Of a DNA stretch of 64,000 bases, positions 23,496-35,540 are shown piece by piece (position 1 is the stretch's first letter; the number at the start of each line of letters is the position of its first letter). The DNA comes from Talaromyces rugulosus (taxonomy: Eukaryota > Ascomycota > Eurotiomycetes > Eurotiales > Trichocomaceae). Below the pieces are notes generated by a model. It was given only the letters and a program-made list of their open reading frames with translations, had not been told where the DNA came from and made no database searches. The translations under genes and the position numbers were made by a program. The stretch is from the NCBI RefSeq assembly GCF_013368755.1, contig NC_049566.1:2480001-2544000 (forward strand). Direction: 5' to 3'.

Positions 23496-25573
23496 CTAGT
23501 GGTGACTCGCCCTCGAACCACTCTTTGAATGCGTCGAAGAATGCACTTTCGATCCAGCAGCCTTGACCGTCCGCTCACTCGCACGGGACACTTGACTGAT
23601 ACTATCGCTCGGTTTCACGGGTTCATCGAATTTCGATGATGCTCTGAGCTTGGACGAGGCGTGGGAGTGTTGTTGTGATGAGCCTGATTTTGAGCGGTGC
23701 GAGCGGCCGGATGATGATTTGTGGTCTGCTGTTGTATTATTGTTGTTGTTGACGCCTACTTGGCTTATACTATCGTCTGGTGTGATGGCTGTGTCCGCGT
23801 CGACGGCGTCGAGGAAAACCGTGCTTGGTGCTGCGGATGCAGGCAGTGGGATATCGTGCGGAGGAGGAGGAGGAGCGTAATAACTGTCCTTGTGAGATTT
23901 GCTGCTTCGTTTCGATGTCGTGGAGCGGAGGGAATGGGATGCCACGGAGGTTGGTCTGCTGTCGGGAAGCGGGACCTTGTGTGCGGATCGAGACGACGAT
24001 AGAGTAGATGAATAAGCAGGTGTGTCGTCTACATGTTGACGACTAGTAGTACTACCACCAGAATGATGATGATGATGATGGTGCTTGTTGCTTCCGCTGC
24101 TGACGTGCGATTTTGTGCGGTGAGACGAGGAAGACACAACCGATGGCTGGGCCACGGAATGGTGGTGATGAGATGATGATTTGGTGCCGTTGCTGTGATA
24201 GGATGATGCTACTACCGATGGCCGATGGGAGGTTTTGGGAGGTTTGATAGTCGATATTGAAGAAAACTCCGTCTCTGCATCGCCGATAATATGGCCCTGC
24301 TGCTGTTGCTGAACGCGAGAGTTGTTGTCCGCGTAGCTACTGATCAAAGTGCTAGGATCGCAAGGATACGACTTTGACCGGCTCTTTTGTGAGCCGCTTC
24401 CTCCAGGATACTCTATTGCACGGATAGGTATATCGCGAGTTGCGTAGATACTCCCACTGGAAGAACGACGAACTGCGCTATAATTACTACTGCTTTCCTG
24501 CGAGTAGACGCTGCGAGGCCCATCTATTGGAGGATAATATTCGGTTTCCTCATAGATGGTGTCTGCGCGAGGGCTCTTGGAGGTGCTAGATCGTGTATAA
24601 GCCGATATTGCATCGTTGGCTGTGTATGTACTTCGAGGAGCTTGGGGTGGTGGTGCTTCTAGAGCGCGGTAGGTTGGCGGTTCTTGCACAGCCGGGGCAG
24701 GTCCTAGCATGGGCATCGACATGGGTATCCCCATATGCATGAGCTGTCCCTGCTGTTGCGGAATGTACTGTGAGGGGGTAACAGGTGCAGCGGGCGCCGG
24801 CGGTGGTGTTGAAGCCTGAGAATTCGAAGGGGAGTCCCCCTTCACCATAGCATAAGCAATTGCAGCTCCTGCAGTGGCGCCGAGCAGAGTTCCAATGATC
24901 GCCTTTGCCGATAAGCCTGTGCTTTCACCGCCAGACTGCTGCGCCTCTGCCGCATATGACAGGTGCTGCTGCTGCTGCTGCTGCTCGTGAAGCGATCTGA
25001 TCTGAGAAGAAGGGATATCTTCAATAGCATAGACGGCCTTTGCATGCTGCACTGTCTCGGTCCTAGTTGACCGGACCCTAGAGACGACCGAGCCATTCTT
25101 GACTGTCTCGAAAGTAGGCCCCCCAATCTGAGAGCGCGCAGTACCATCAGGGAGGTAGACTGCCTCAATGCTATTCCCATCAAAGTCCATGATGGCTGCG
25201 CTAAAGTATCCGGTGTCGTGATCGCGAGTCTTGGGCTCGCCATGAATCTTACCACCGGCCTTTAACGCGGACACAAAGAATGCATGCACGGCTTCTTTTG
25301 AAGGCGCAGGAAAGGCAATGTGTACTGCGCCGGCAGGCGTGCTTTTTCAATCATTTGTCAGTATTGAAAATCTTGAAAACCTCCGAAACTATCTTACCCT
25401 GGTCGTTCTTGAGAGAGCCAAAAGTCAGCTGGCTCGTCGGCCTTTGATCCAAAGCCAATATATTCATCGTGCCGGCCGATAAATTGGTATCCCAGCGGCT
25501 GGAGACATGCGAGGAAGAAGGACGTCGAAGTGGGAAGATGCGAGACTGTGAGTGTGAGGTGCGAAAGAGGCAT
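23496..25573 (-). CDS. VOC/glyoxalase-domain protein with long Ser-rich tail
   Basis: Two exons, 25573-25398 and 25341-23496, separated by a 56-nt intron; 673 aa. Residues 1 to about 135 form a glyoxalase/bleomycin-resistance-type (VOC) domain: MPLSHLTLTVSHLP, the YEFIG-like strand GYQFIGRHDEYIGFG, AGAVHIAFPAPSKEAVHAFF, and the C-terminal DHDTGYFSAAIMDFDGNSIEAVY, which holds the usual last metal-ligand Glu. Next comes a short hydrophobic Gly/Ala helix (AIIGTLLGATAGAAIAYAMV, about residue 215), then some 430 residues of Ser/Pro/His/Gln low complexity with a poly-His run (HHHHHHHH) and basic-serine phrases. The enzyme core suggests metal-dependent isomerase, lyase or dioxygenase chemistry; the Gly-zipper helix and tail suggest membrane or cell-wall attachment (inference). 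Substrate unknown. Confidence 0.85.
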
Positions 25574-27786
25574 TGTAGAGGGAGGAATCGAGAGGTAGTA
25601 AATAAGTGAATGTGATCCGAAATAAGACAAAAATGTATGTATGTATACAGCGAAGAAATAATTGAATATTCCTCAAAAGTAGAGAGGATTGTGTACAAGA
25701 GTAACAAGATATCCGCGATAGAGAAACGAGTCTACATGCGATATAATATACTGGTCAAAGCAAGAATGCGTACTCAGAGAGATATTATGTAAACGGGCCG
25801 AAAATAGTCAGCAGACAGCAATGCCCATTCAGTGTTGTTTGCCAACTTGGCTAGATAGTAGTATGAACATGCGTGGACGGCTATCCGAGGATCCACGAGG
25901 CAAGAAGAGTAAAGCTCGCGATTTCCTCCGGCCCCAAGAGACACTTACCCGGTGTTCTGGACCCATTTAGCAGGTATGTAGGCGAGCTAAAAGGGAAATA
26001 CTGTGACTCTCAGGCTCGAGAAAAGGGACAAAGTGAGAGGGTCGTGAGGAGCCAAAACTGGAGCCCCCTCTAATTAGGTGCGAGGACATCCAATTCATTG
26101 AACGGGCAGACGATCTGATAGGCTGCCCTTTCATGCAGAACAAGATCCATCAGGGGACAACGCCTAACCCTAGAATGGTAGAAATAGGTCTAGTTAGTTA
26201 GGCACGATGACATGACGGGACTGGCTGGCTAAAAAAACCATCGCATTAACCGGTGGAGCCAAACACCGGTGTCACGTTTAATCGAGGCGAGCGGCGAGCG
26301 CAACGAAGGGCATCAATCATCTCGATCGTGGGTTTTCTCCAATGGATTTGCGGTGAGAAGTGGGTAAGACCATCATGCCCGAAACAGCCTGACTCTGAGA
26401 CTGACTCCCTGAGTAAAGAGTAATTAGTGTCGTATGATTGATGGCCGTCGGGCATTCGTGCTGTGGGTTCAGACTGAGAGAGCATAACTGCGTCCCACTG
26501 GCAGTGCTGGAAACCTGGACATGACTGTATCGCGATCAATGCGCGCTGGACAGATTCGTGAGGTGTAAGAAAGAACAACTGATTAATTCTACTGAAGTGC
26601 TGGACGGGGAAGGAAGGCCTCCTTCCTTTCCTTCCCTACACTTAGTACACACACGATTCCGACAAACCGCGACGTCAAATAACTTCAATCTTAACAGCTA
26701 CAACAACAATAAGACATCAAACAACAATGACTTCAGAAATCCACGATCCAGCTCAACTGGTTAACCGCCCTTTCAGAGTGATGCGATGCCAACGCCAAAT
26801 GCTAGCCCAGATCCACTCGGCGGTTTGCACACCGCATGCCACCCGTGCCACGTCGACAAGGGCGCCCAGTCGGCGACCTCCAATAATAGCCAACAGTAAC
26901 ACTGTTTCAGTTTCACTAACAAGGTGCAAGTTTACACCTCGACAGCGCGGACTCGTAATCCAAAAGGGAATAGTCGACTGACGAAGAGATCCACAAAGCG
27001 TGATAGACTACTAAATCAGGTTGATGCCGGCCCAACACCACGTTAGTCAGGGGTGGTTTACCAGGTCACCGTCTATGATCTACTCTGTATGGGCATGAGG
27101 ATAAGGTATATTCGTGTTCCTTTGAGGCGGTCAAGCTAATCCCTATTTTACAGTAAAAAAAACCCCCCCGAAGTTGTATGAATCTCGTTAGATATTATGA
27201 CCTATTGTTTATATACCAACCGCTTCCGTGTCCAATTATCCTGGAATGAATAGCCTCACTGGCATGCGCTGTCTCATGGGAGCGACAACAATCCGGTCGA
27301 GATGTTCTAGCTTAAAAGGCGAGCTAGAATCAAGGGTATAGGTGGACTGTCATATTGCCCTCCATGAGTTAAGTCGTTTGTTCCCAGGAGAAGAAGTAAG
27401 TTATTTCCAGGAAGAAAAAAAAAGGTTCCGAACCCGCCTTGAGGTTGTTGAACCTGCACCACGTTTTGGTTGTAAAAACAGATCAGATCCAAGCAAAATC
27501 CTCAACGCGATATATTCCGCAAAAGGTCCGTGTCGGAGAGGGCCCAGATGTTGTTATCATAGCCATCAAACCGGTGCCTTTTTGTCGGGGAGATGAAATG
27601 GTGGAAAATTGTATATAAAACAAATGGAAGAAATGAAAAAAAAAAAAAAAAGGAAAGGCCATGCAACGTTTGTCGAGGCACACAAGTGATGATGGCTAGG
27701 ATCGTGGTTAGCGACTGGGAGCAGTCCGGGACCTCGTTACCTTTGCGTTATGTAGCAGGCGATAGTTTTTTCCTCTTTGTTTTCTG
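25574..27786. other. Long gene-free stretch
   Basis: This is 2.2 kb without a gene I can support. Open frames on both strands are under 115 codons, with no recognisable domain. The part next to 25574 carries the VOC gene promoter. Near 26610-26640 is a C/T-rich run, near 27163-27178 an A-run followed by a C-run, and near 27636-27655 a poly-A/G run. No tRNA or repeat array was recognised. Confidence 0.45.
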
Positions 27787-28864
27787 CTAGATAATGTCCC
27801 ACACATCTTCGGCGGCATGGCAAAATTTACTGCAGGCGACACTGGCACTGAGACTGTAGTTGCTGATACCAATAGCGTCGTCCTTGAACTCATCGGCAAA
27901 GTCGTCGCGGCCCTTGGCCATGGCTCCGACAAAGACGCAGATGCTCTCCTTGCTGTCGAGCGATTCAATATAGTCCCTGACGCGAACGACGGGGGCGTCG
28001 AAACTGAGCGTGATCTTGCGGCAGTTGGGCGGCAGATGGTCGGTGATGGGGTTCTTGATCACCTTGAGCAGCTTTTCTTGCGAGTTGGTCGAGCGAATGG
28101 ACAGACGATGGAGCAGCTGCACCATCAGGCCAGCAAATCGCTTGAATGTTCGAGGAATGCGCACTGTCGGGCTGACTTCAATCAGGACGCCTTTCGCGGT
28201 GTGGATGTAGATTTGCAGACGACCAGCCTTATTGATCGGCGAATCGAGAAGGGTGAGAAGACACTATAAGCGACCAAAAAAAAAGAAAAGAAAAAGCCCA
28301 AATCAGCCAAAAGTGCAGTCAACATTTCAAGTCCGGCGTACCTGGTGGGTGATATCCGGACGCGCATCACTGATATCTCTGTTCATCTTGCGCATGACTC
28401 CAATGTGCTCGTCACTGTTGAGAAGCGAGTACTTTTCCTCGCGGCCATTGCGACCACCGTGCGATGAGCGGTACGTCTCCAGACTGGCATTCGAGAGCAC
28501 AACGATCAAGCGCTGCGTATCCTTGTCGCTGGTGGGAATGGGGGCATGCTGTTCGGCGACGAGCTGGGGGAGCTCGGGCGGGGGGCACGATTGAGTCCCT
28601 GGTGATTCCATGACGGGTCGCATTAGCAGGTATAATATATATAAAAAATATATAAATATAAATCGAAGACACCGGAGGGTTGATGGTTTGCAGGTGGGAA
28701 ACGGCTTTTTTTTGCACTGAGGAGAGAGAGGTGGGGGGGGATTTTTCTGCTGGACTTTTGGCTATCGGGAAGATCGCAAGAGACTTACTGGGCCGCTTTC
28801 TTTTCCCGCCGTCCTCGGACGGGCTGGTCGGGTAGTTGTTGCTGTTGCTACTGGCGTTCGACAT
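27787..28864 (-). CDS. nep1: Nep1/Emg1, 18S rRNA pseudouridine N1-methyltransferase
   Basis: Three exons: 28864-28789, 28598-28342 and 28263-27787, giving 269 aa. It methylates the hypermodified uridine of helix 35 in 18S rRNA and is needed for small-subunit assembly in the nucleolus; family SPOUT. Recognised by [83 protein letters not shown], and the cofactor-site segment [13 protein letters not shown]. The C-terminus [23 protein letters not shown] matches the conserved end. The 190-nt first intron ends after a clear ctgctaatg branch site. The N-terminal 30 residues are polar and variable. Confidence 0.95.
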
Positions 28865-30024
28865 GATTCGCGAATTGTTTATTCTTTGTTGTTTTTTTTT
28901 TGGTCTTAGCTCAGGATTGGGCTTGGTTGTTTGCGAAAGGGCGAATTGTGTTTTGTCTTCTGGGCGTGCGGAACCCGCCGGCGACAAGAGACGGGAGGGA
29001 GCAATTAATTCTCCGAGAGAGAGAGAGAGAGAAAGATCACGAGACCGAGTTGCTTGTTTACCACAACCAGGACACAAAACAAGTTGGAAATGGATGGGTT
29101 GTGAAGGTAAGTTGCAAGAAATGGCGTGTACGTGTTCTCTGTGTGTGTATATGTAGTATATATAGTATTTGTGTGTGTGTGTGGTCTGAGTTAGTTCCGG
29201 AGACTTTTGCGGGATGTTCGGAATCCGCCTGATATATAAAGTAGTCGTTAATTTTCCAAAGGCATCTTGGTTGATGGGTACAAATACGCCAATTAGACCA
29301 TTTCGACTACTGCCGGACTAATTATACTGCTGAATATGGATTATTGACCCCATGCCGAAGTATCCCCGACTCGCCGAGCTGATTGTCGGAGATTGGCTGA
29401 CCAACAGCTCTCCGATCAGTCATTCCATGTCCGGTCATCGAATATTGCTGTGAGGTGATGCGGAGATGACAATTAAAAGTCCAGATGAACGGAGAAAGGA
29501 AACATTTATTATGATATTTGTACGATATATATGTAAAGGTATACAGTAACTATGGGAACAACCTTGTTAAGCAGTTTTTGAACTCAACACTTATACATGC
29601 AACTTTGTTGAAGGGCCTTTCATGTAGAGGGGTTAGTACATGTAGTAGATGATGATATATGTAGATACTGGCATGATAGCCCAAGTACATGTATTATTCA
29701 TTGATTCATGTTGGATTAAGTGCCTGAAGTTGTATACAATTAATCTATTGTTATTTGCCTTCACTACCTTCTTATCGAATACGTATATGCTTCTAGGATA
29801 TCACTCGATCAGACAGACAACAGTGTTAGCTGAGAGCATTGTCTATCGTGTCTGATCACGACCAACGCACGGCGGCAAAGCACTCCATTGGGTTCAAGAC
29901 ACGTACTGATAGCGGGGAAACCCGTGCATATGCCATAATGATCCCCCGCCTTCACTCGACTCAATATCCTTCTCTTATCTACTTTTATTCAGAAGCCCAA
30001 TCCTCTGTATAGCCCGCTCTGACA
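28865..30024. other. Intergenic region with (GA)n and (GT)n runs
   Basis: Divergent promoters for nep1 (minus) and the phosphotransferase gene (plus) must lie here. A (GA)n tract occupies about 29011-29032 and a short (GT)n run about 29170-29182. No open frame looks coding. Confidence 0.5.
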
Positions 30025-30921
30025 ATGGTCGAACAATCAGATACTGACGACAGTGGTTGTGTCGCATGTGGCTGGACAGCGCTCAAGCGAAAGCGGTGCC
30101 ACTATGAAAGCCATGTGAAACTCTTCTACGGCGCATCTCAGCGCGGTGTCTGGTCAATCGGTACTGATATAATCCTAAAAGATCGGCCAGACGAGGGCTC
30201 CAAAGCAAAAATCGAAGCAAAGACGCTGGATTTTCTTGCCAAATCTACTGCTGAGATCCCCGCCCCAAAACACATACGCGACTGGGTGATCGTGATGGGC
30301 GATACTTTATCATGACCGAACGAATAGATGGTCAAAACACTCGAGGAAGCGTGGCCGTCGTTATCGGAATCTCAAAGGATTTCCATTGCAGATCAGGTTG
30401 TGGAAGTTCGCAAACTGCTTCGATTGAATTTCACATCAAACACGATACAAACGGTTGACCAAGGCCCGTGTTATCCAGGCTTACTATTTCTGGACATGGA
30501 GCCATATAGTCCATTTCACTCCGACAAGGAGCTCTGGGATGCCCTGGCCGTATCTTATGGAAATATCCCTCAACCCATCTTTGAGAAGTTGAAAAAGGGC
30601 TTTCCCAAAAGTGAGCCGTTTGTGCTCACCCACTGTGATCTTAACCTGGGCAATATCATGGTTCGGGATGGGCAGCTTGTCAGTACACTGGACTGGGAGT
30701 ATTCTGCTTATCTTCCCATCTGGTACGAGTACCTCGGGGCGTCTTTTGCATTCACAGAAATGGACGTGGAATGGAAGAAGGTGCTTCGAGAGCGTCTAGC
30801 TGCACATGGTGACGCATATGACGATGCCAGAGCTCTGTGGAAAGACCTGACCAGTCTCAAACCATATCCTGATCTGGACGGGAAAGGCAAAGAAGCTCTT
30901 GAGAGGCTATCTTCAGCCTAG
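30025..30921 (+). pseudogene. APH/choline-kinase-like phosphotransferase, broken by two compensating frameshifts
   Basis: The first part (30025 to about 30287) starts MVEQSDTDDSG and contains the ATP-site region (IILKDRPDEGSKAKIEAKTLDFLA). The last part (30328-30921) holds the catalytic loop THCDLNLGNIMV (H-x-D-x4-N) and the metal-binding LDWEYSAY. The two parts are in the same frame but separated by stops at about 30313. Between them the +1 frame reads DRDGRYFIMTERIDGQ, which is the expected family sequence at this point. One base therefore seems missing at about 30287 and one A extra in the caaaac run at about 30333. Either the gene is a recent pseudogene or the reference has two errors. 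A 42-nt intron would also bridge the stops but would delete conserved residues. Members phosphorylate small alcohols or aminoglycoside-like molecules; the fungal substrate is unknown. Confidence 0.7.
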
Positions 30922-31962
30922 TTTCTTGAGTGTTAAATCCATAAAAAGAAAATAATAATAATAGGGAATTAGAGTATCAGACTAGTCCCGTTAGGGAGAT
31001 GGATCACATGACTCCTCTAGCCCTATTAGTACTAGACTAAACAATCCCCCTGACCACGCACCGCTCAGTGCTCACTCAGTACGACGTACCAGTACATTCT
31101 CGGTATACCCGTTGGACGTAGCGCGGTGGCGACACTGGCAAGACAGCTGGTCAGAGCTTTCCCAAGTCCTCCGTCCGGATCCGTAGTGCTGAGTGCTAAG
31201 TCGTAAAGGGGGGAGGGTCTTCAATGTTGTACTGCGTACTGGGTTGCAGGGTTCCACGTTAGCTATAGCAGCCAACCAACAGGGGCGACAAGAAAGGCTG
31301 AGGATGTGATACGCCTTAGCGATCGAGAGTCTGACTCAGTCCTGCCTCTTGAGTCGTCGAGTCAGAGCTGAGAGCGGGGGATATACAAGGTCAAGAGCGC
31401 CTTGCGATAATAATAGCAGGAGTAGAAGGCTGGCGCCTAAAAGCCTCAGGATGACTGGCCGTTTGGCGATGAATATTAGCGATTATTTCTGTCTGCCTAA
31501 CGTGAGGATTTCCAAACGGTGTCTCCGTAATGCTCGCAGATCCGTTTGATCTGCTGGCTTAGAGCCACAGCCTAATCCTGCAAGGGGAGCCAGCAGAGGC
31601 GCGATTCGCCAGCAGCACGAGGGATGCTCCATAATAAATAATATTAAGTATTTTTTCTCCAGGCGGCGAGAGCAATATAGCCCAAAGCGGCCTAGCGCGC
31701 GCGTCGCGTTCCTACTGGGCCACCAGCGCCCGCCGTGTTGTGTGTTACCCAAACATACTCACGTAAACAGCCTCGAATTCTTGGACTGCGACGACCTGCT
31801 TTCTACTGACTCACCGATTGCACTTGCTCTGTCAACGGACGCTCCATCTCGCTGCCTGCTGCCTGCGCAATCTATCTTCTCTGCACCACCACTGTCGCGT
31901 CTTCCCCCCCGACAACTGCTCGCTCATGTGCTCCCACACCTAGCCCGCGCGATCCCAGTGAG
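30922..31962. promoter_or_regulatory. Intergenic region and eco1 promoter/leader
   Basis: No gene is supported. From about 31780 to 31962 the plus strand is strongly pyrimidine-rich (cttcccccccgac and similar) and probably forms the promoter and 5' UTR of the cohesin acetyltransferase gene. Confidence 0.45.
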
Positions 31963-33317
31963 ATGCCGTGGACTGTTACTAATTCGTTCAAGAGGTAAGT
32001 GTGCTCCTTTTTTCATTTTTGACGTCCTTTTTGTGCTGGTTTCTAACTGGTCGCGTCTCTGCCAGGGGCCTCATGAAAACTTACGGGAGACCGGTCCGTC
32101 GCGGGCACGATGACAACAACAATAACACCCACCACCACGCAGCCAAGAAGCGACGCGTAGAGCCCGCTGACGACTCCGACGATGCCGAGACCAACTTGCA
32201 ATCTGCCATCCGCGAGTCTTGTTCAGCAGCCGTCGTGGCCATGTCGAGTCCGTCGCGTCGCAACTCGGTCATCTTCTCGGAAGCGACCCAGGAGGACGAC
32301 CTGCTCTCCACGCCACCGTCATCGCCGCCGCCGCCGCGTCTGACTCCTCCGCCAGCAAACACGCGCAAACCCACATTCTCGTTTTTGAAGCGCAAGAAAT
32401 CTGCCCTCAAAGAGCAGCAGCAGCCTGCCAACGGGGCGCCGTTGGCAGAGGTGAACTCCAACAGCGTCCGCTCGCTGCTGACCGACAAGAAGAGTCAGCA
32501 ACCGCAACCGCAACCGCAACAGCAGCAGCAGCAGCTGCCGCCCGTGCTGAAGCAGCTCCAGATCGATGCTGGCATCACTGTGCGAAAAAGCTGCAACTCA
32601 TGTGGCATGGAATATGTGCCGTCTAATAGCGAAGACTCGGATCTCCACGACAAGTTCCATTCGATGAACTCGGTGGGCATCGATCTCGGAAAGGCCTTTG
32701 TGAAAGCGAACGCGTCCCGCTGGGTATATGAGGCTGCGCGATGCGACGACGGCTATGTAGTGATTGTCGACCGCAAGGCCTCTCCCTCGGCTCGAAACCA
32801 GGCGAAAAAGGTTCTCGACGTCGTCAACAGAGAGCTGTCGTCTCCTGTAATTGACGAAAACCAGCTGTGGAGCCAAGTCGAGCCCCCGAAGCGGCTGCGC
32901 AAGAATGGAAAGAAAGAAGAGACCGATCGATACAAAGTGTTCCTCCACATGAAGGACAGCAAGTGCATGGGGCTCTGTCTCGCCGAGCGGATATGGGAAG
33001 CAAATCCCGTGAAGCTGGACGCAGCACAAAAGAAGGACAACGGCGACCATCACAGTTCGTCCATCAGCGTGGAAGATACCCTGGACCCGGCCATCGTCGG
33101 GGTGTCGCGCATCTGGACGTGCGGCGAGGCGAGACGGCGGGGAATTGCCATGGACTTGCTGGACTGTGTCATCAACAATTTCATCTACGGGCTCGACATA
33201 CCCAAGGAGCAGATTGCCTTTACGCAGCCCACCGAGAGTGGAAGCCGTCTGGCCAAGTGTTTTTTCGGCGTGGACGAGCCGTGGCACGTATATAGCGAGA
33301 GCTTCTCTGACTCATAA
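31963..33317 (+). CDS. eco1: Eco1/ESCO-type cohesin (sister-chromatid cohesion) acetyltransferase
   Basis: Exons 31963-31994 and 32066-33317 are in phase and give 427 aa. If the small first exon is 5' UTR, the start is the ATG at 32073 (MKTYGRPVRR), giving 414 aa. It acetylates Smc3 in S phase to lock cohesin on DNA; nuclear. The first 180 residues are disordered and rich in Asn, His, Pro and Gln (poly-Gln near 32519). A C2H2 zinc finger follows: CNSCGMEYVPSNSEDSDLHDKFH starting near 32592. The acetyltransferase half contains VVIVDRK, CMGLCLAERIWEA, the acetyl-CoA site GVSRIWTCGEARRRGIAMDLLD, and the conserved end AFTQPTESGSRLAKCFFG. The region between zinc finger and GNAT core matches family order. 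Confidence 0.93.
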
Positions 33318-33785
33318 TGAGAAACAGTGAAATTAATATACCTGATCCGCGCGAGTCGCAGACTGATGGATGGTATCATATAGTATCTATCATCAGGTGG
33401 GATGATGGACTTTTAGAGATCTAAAGCCAACATAGCACTCGACCACATCTATCTGTCAAATTGTACCATATTTCGGAGCGATTATTATTATTATTATTAT
33501 TATTATTATTTTCAAGCCAATCTAGCAGTTATAGTCAGGCAAATTACCAGACATTGATTCTATTATATTATTTTGTTTATTCACAAGGTAGCAATGTTGT
33601 ATTATTCAGTGGTAGCAATGCAAATTACCGGAAGCGGCACAGGCGCCTTGTGGACCCGAACCCTCCGACGTGCAGCAGCTTAAACCATCCCACCGTCACC
33701 CAGGCTGCCATGTCTCCCTCTCTCCACCTCTCCCATTGACCTCGCTCTATGCAATCCCTCAAACCACTCGCTCCTGTGCCTCGCC
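33318..33785. other. Intergenic region with (ATT)n microsatellite
   Basis: A run of about ten ATT units lies at 33482-33511. The rest shows no coding signal and holds the eco1 3' UTR and the next promoter. Confidence 0.6.
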
Positions 33786-35540
33786 ATGTCTGGATCCAAT
33801 CCTTTCCGCCGGAGCAAGATCCTAGCTGCCAGCGAGAGCCTCCCGTCGATTCCGGACAGCCGCGATGCGCCCAACTTGAACAACCTGGGCGTTTTTGACC
33901 GTGCGTGTTTTACATTGATTCCTTTCTCCTCTCTCTTTTTTTCTTCTTTCTCCTATTCAAAAGCTAAATATATATAATTGAATACAGCAGAACCGAAATC
34001 CTATTCTAAGAGCGTGCGAATCGCAACGCCTCCGGTTCCCTCCCCACCACAACCAGCAGCAGAGTCGTCGAGGTCATACTTCCCCGCAGCTCCAACGACG
34101 ACGCGCACTTTACATAGTCCTCCACCGCTGGGAGCAGGTGATAGCGACGACTCTTCCGATGAGTCTGCCTCTGATCCCTTTAATCCGCATGCTTCCGCAG
34201 TCGACACTTCCAGAAACAACAACAGCAATAACATCAATGACGAACCGAGGTATCAGCAGCGGACGACATCACAAAACGATACTTCGGTACTGAACAACCC
34301 GGGTTCGCGTCTGTCTGTGGCTACGGAACCGCAGGGTCGCGGGGTAGAAGAGGCCAGTAGTATGGAGTCGAGCAAAAAGTCAAGTAATAATGCGACTCTC
34401 GATGTGGATGCGTTCACGAGGTTGCTTCTCACGGGCAACGCGGATCAGCTATCGGATCCCAAGAAGACGGCAACGACGAGGATTGATACAGCTTCGGATC
34501 TGTCGACGCCTCCGTCTCAGATCGATAATGACAATAATAATGTTGAAACTGAGAAGCATCCGGCGGCTTCGGCTTCGCAACGAACCTATTCTGATAATAC
34601 GAGTAACAATCTCGGAACGGCAGTGCAGTCTCTCAAAGCCGAGCCCGATGACAGTATCCAAAGGACAGCGAGTGTGAAGCGGCCGAAGCCACCGCCGCCA
34701 AAGACTCGCCATGGGAAGCCTATCAAAGCCGAGGAATACCAACAGTCGAGAAAGTCCAGTGCAGAGAGCTATCCTTCTGGGGAATCAAGCCAGAAGCCCA
34801 TATACCCCACGACGTCAATATCACCGCCGTCGAATTATCGCGAAGAGATGGCTGCTGCATTGGAAGCCAATCCGTCGTCCAACTCTTCTGATTCTGGTAT
34901 CACCGACGATGTCTCTTCGCTACACAGGACCTCGTCTCAATCGAAGCGGCCGCCCACGCCGCCTCTTGCTCGGCGACACAGCCAGATCAAGCCCAATAAG
35001 ACACCACAACCACCACGTCCGCGGGATAATCTACATCGTATTTCCCTGCCTCCTCGCGGCCTGGGGCTTCAGATTCCGGGGCCACCGAGCCCGGGATTCA
35101 AAACGCCGCCCAGGCCTCCATCGCGAAGACACGGAGAACCGCTGGCGGGCTCCCATGCGGATTCCTTGCCTCAGCCCAAGTCTTCCCTGTCTCAAGACCA
35201 CCCTGTCCCATCTCCTACTTTTGCCGTCGTCGAGGATCCATCAAGTACAGAATCATCGTCTCCCCCGTCTCGGCAACCGTCCATCAAGAGAACCCCATCT
35301 GGGTCTGCAACACACATGGCACCGCCGCCGCCTCCGCCGCCGCGACGGGCTCGAACGTCCAGCAAGAGTAGCTTGAACAATCCAGCAGCCGCGCTGCAGA
35401 CCAAGACGGCCGACGACCAAGCAGAGAGCGAGCCGCAGCCATCGTCCCATGCAAAGGACATTCTCGCAGACCTCTCGCGGCTTCAGCAAGAAGTCGACAG
35501 CCTCCGTGGACACTACGAGAACCGAAAGGTCAGCCAGTGA
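33786..35540 (+). CDS. Disordered Ser/Pro-rich fungal protein, function unknown
   Basis: Two exons, 33786-33900 and 33988-35540, giving 555 aa. The N-terminal phrase NPFRRSKI...LPSIPDSRDAPNLNNLGVFD is a conserved-looking motif I associate with an uncharacterised Eurotiomycete family. The middle is low-complexity: poly-Asn patches, and many PPxP and S/T-P sites with basic residues (PPPPKTRHGKP, PPTPPLARRHS), which look like SH3-binding and phosphorylation sites. The C-terminus AKDILADLSRLQQEVDSLRGHYE is a short coiled coil. This layout suits a cytoskeletal, septal or polarity scaffold, but that is inference only. The acceptor is a NAGNAG (acagcag), so two isoforms differing by one residue are possible. 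Confidence 0.75.

Noticed and set aside
24068..24082. gatgatgatgatgatg repeat as a functional element
   Set aside because: It simply encodes the poly-His run in the tail of the VOC-domain protein.
25574..27786. Possible genes in the long gap
   Set aside because: Frames of 60-110 codons on both strands, without recognisable motifs or splice structure.
30286..30327. A 42-nt intron joining the two halves of the phosphotransferase
   Set aside because: It would remove sequence encoding the conserved family segment, which is readable in the +1 frame, so frameshifts explain it better; cDNA could overturn this.
32319..32560. Alternative frames with poly-Ala/poly-Cys in the eco1 N-terminus
   Set aside because: Shadow frames of the CAG/CCG-rich disordered region.
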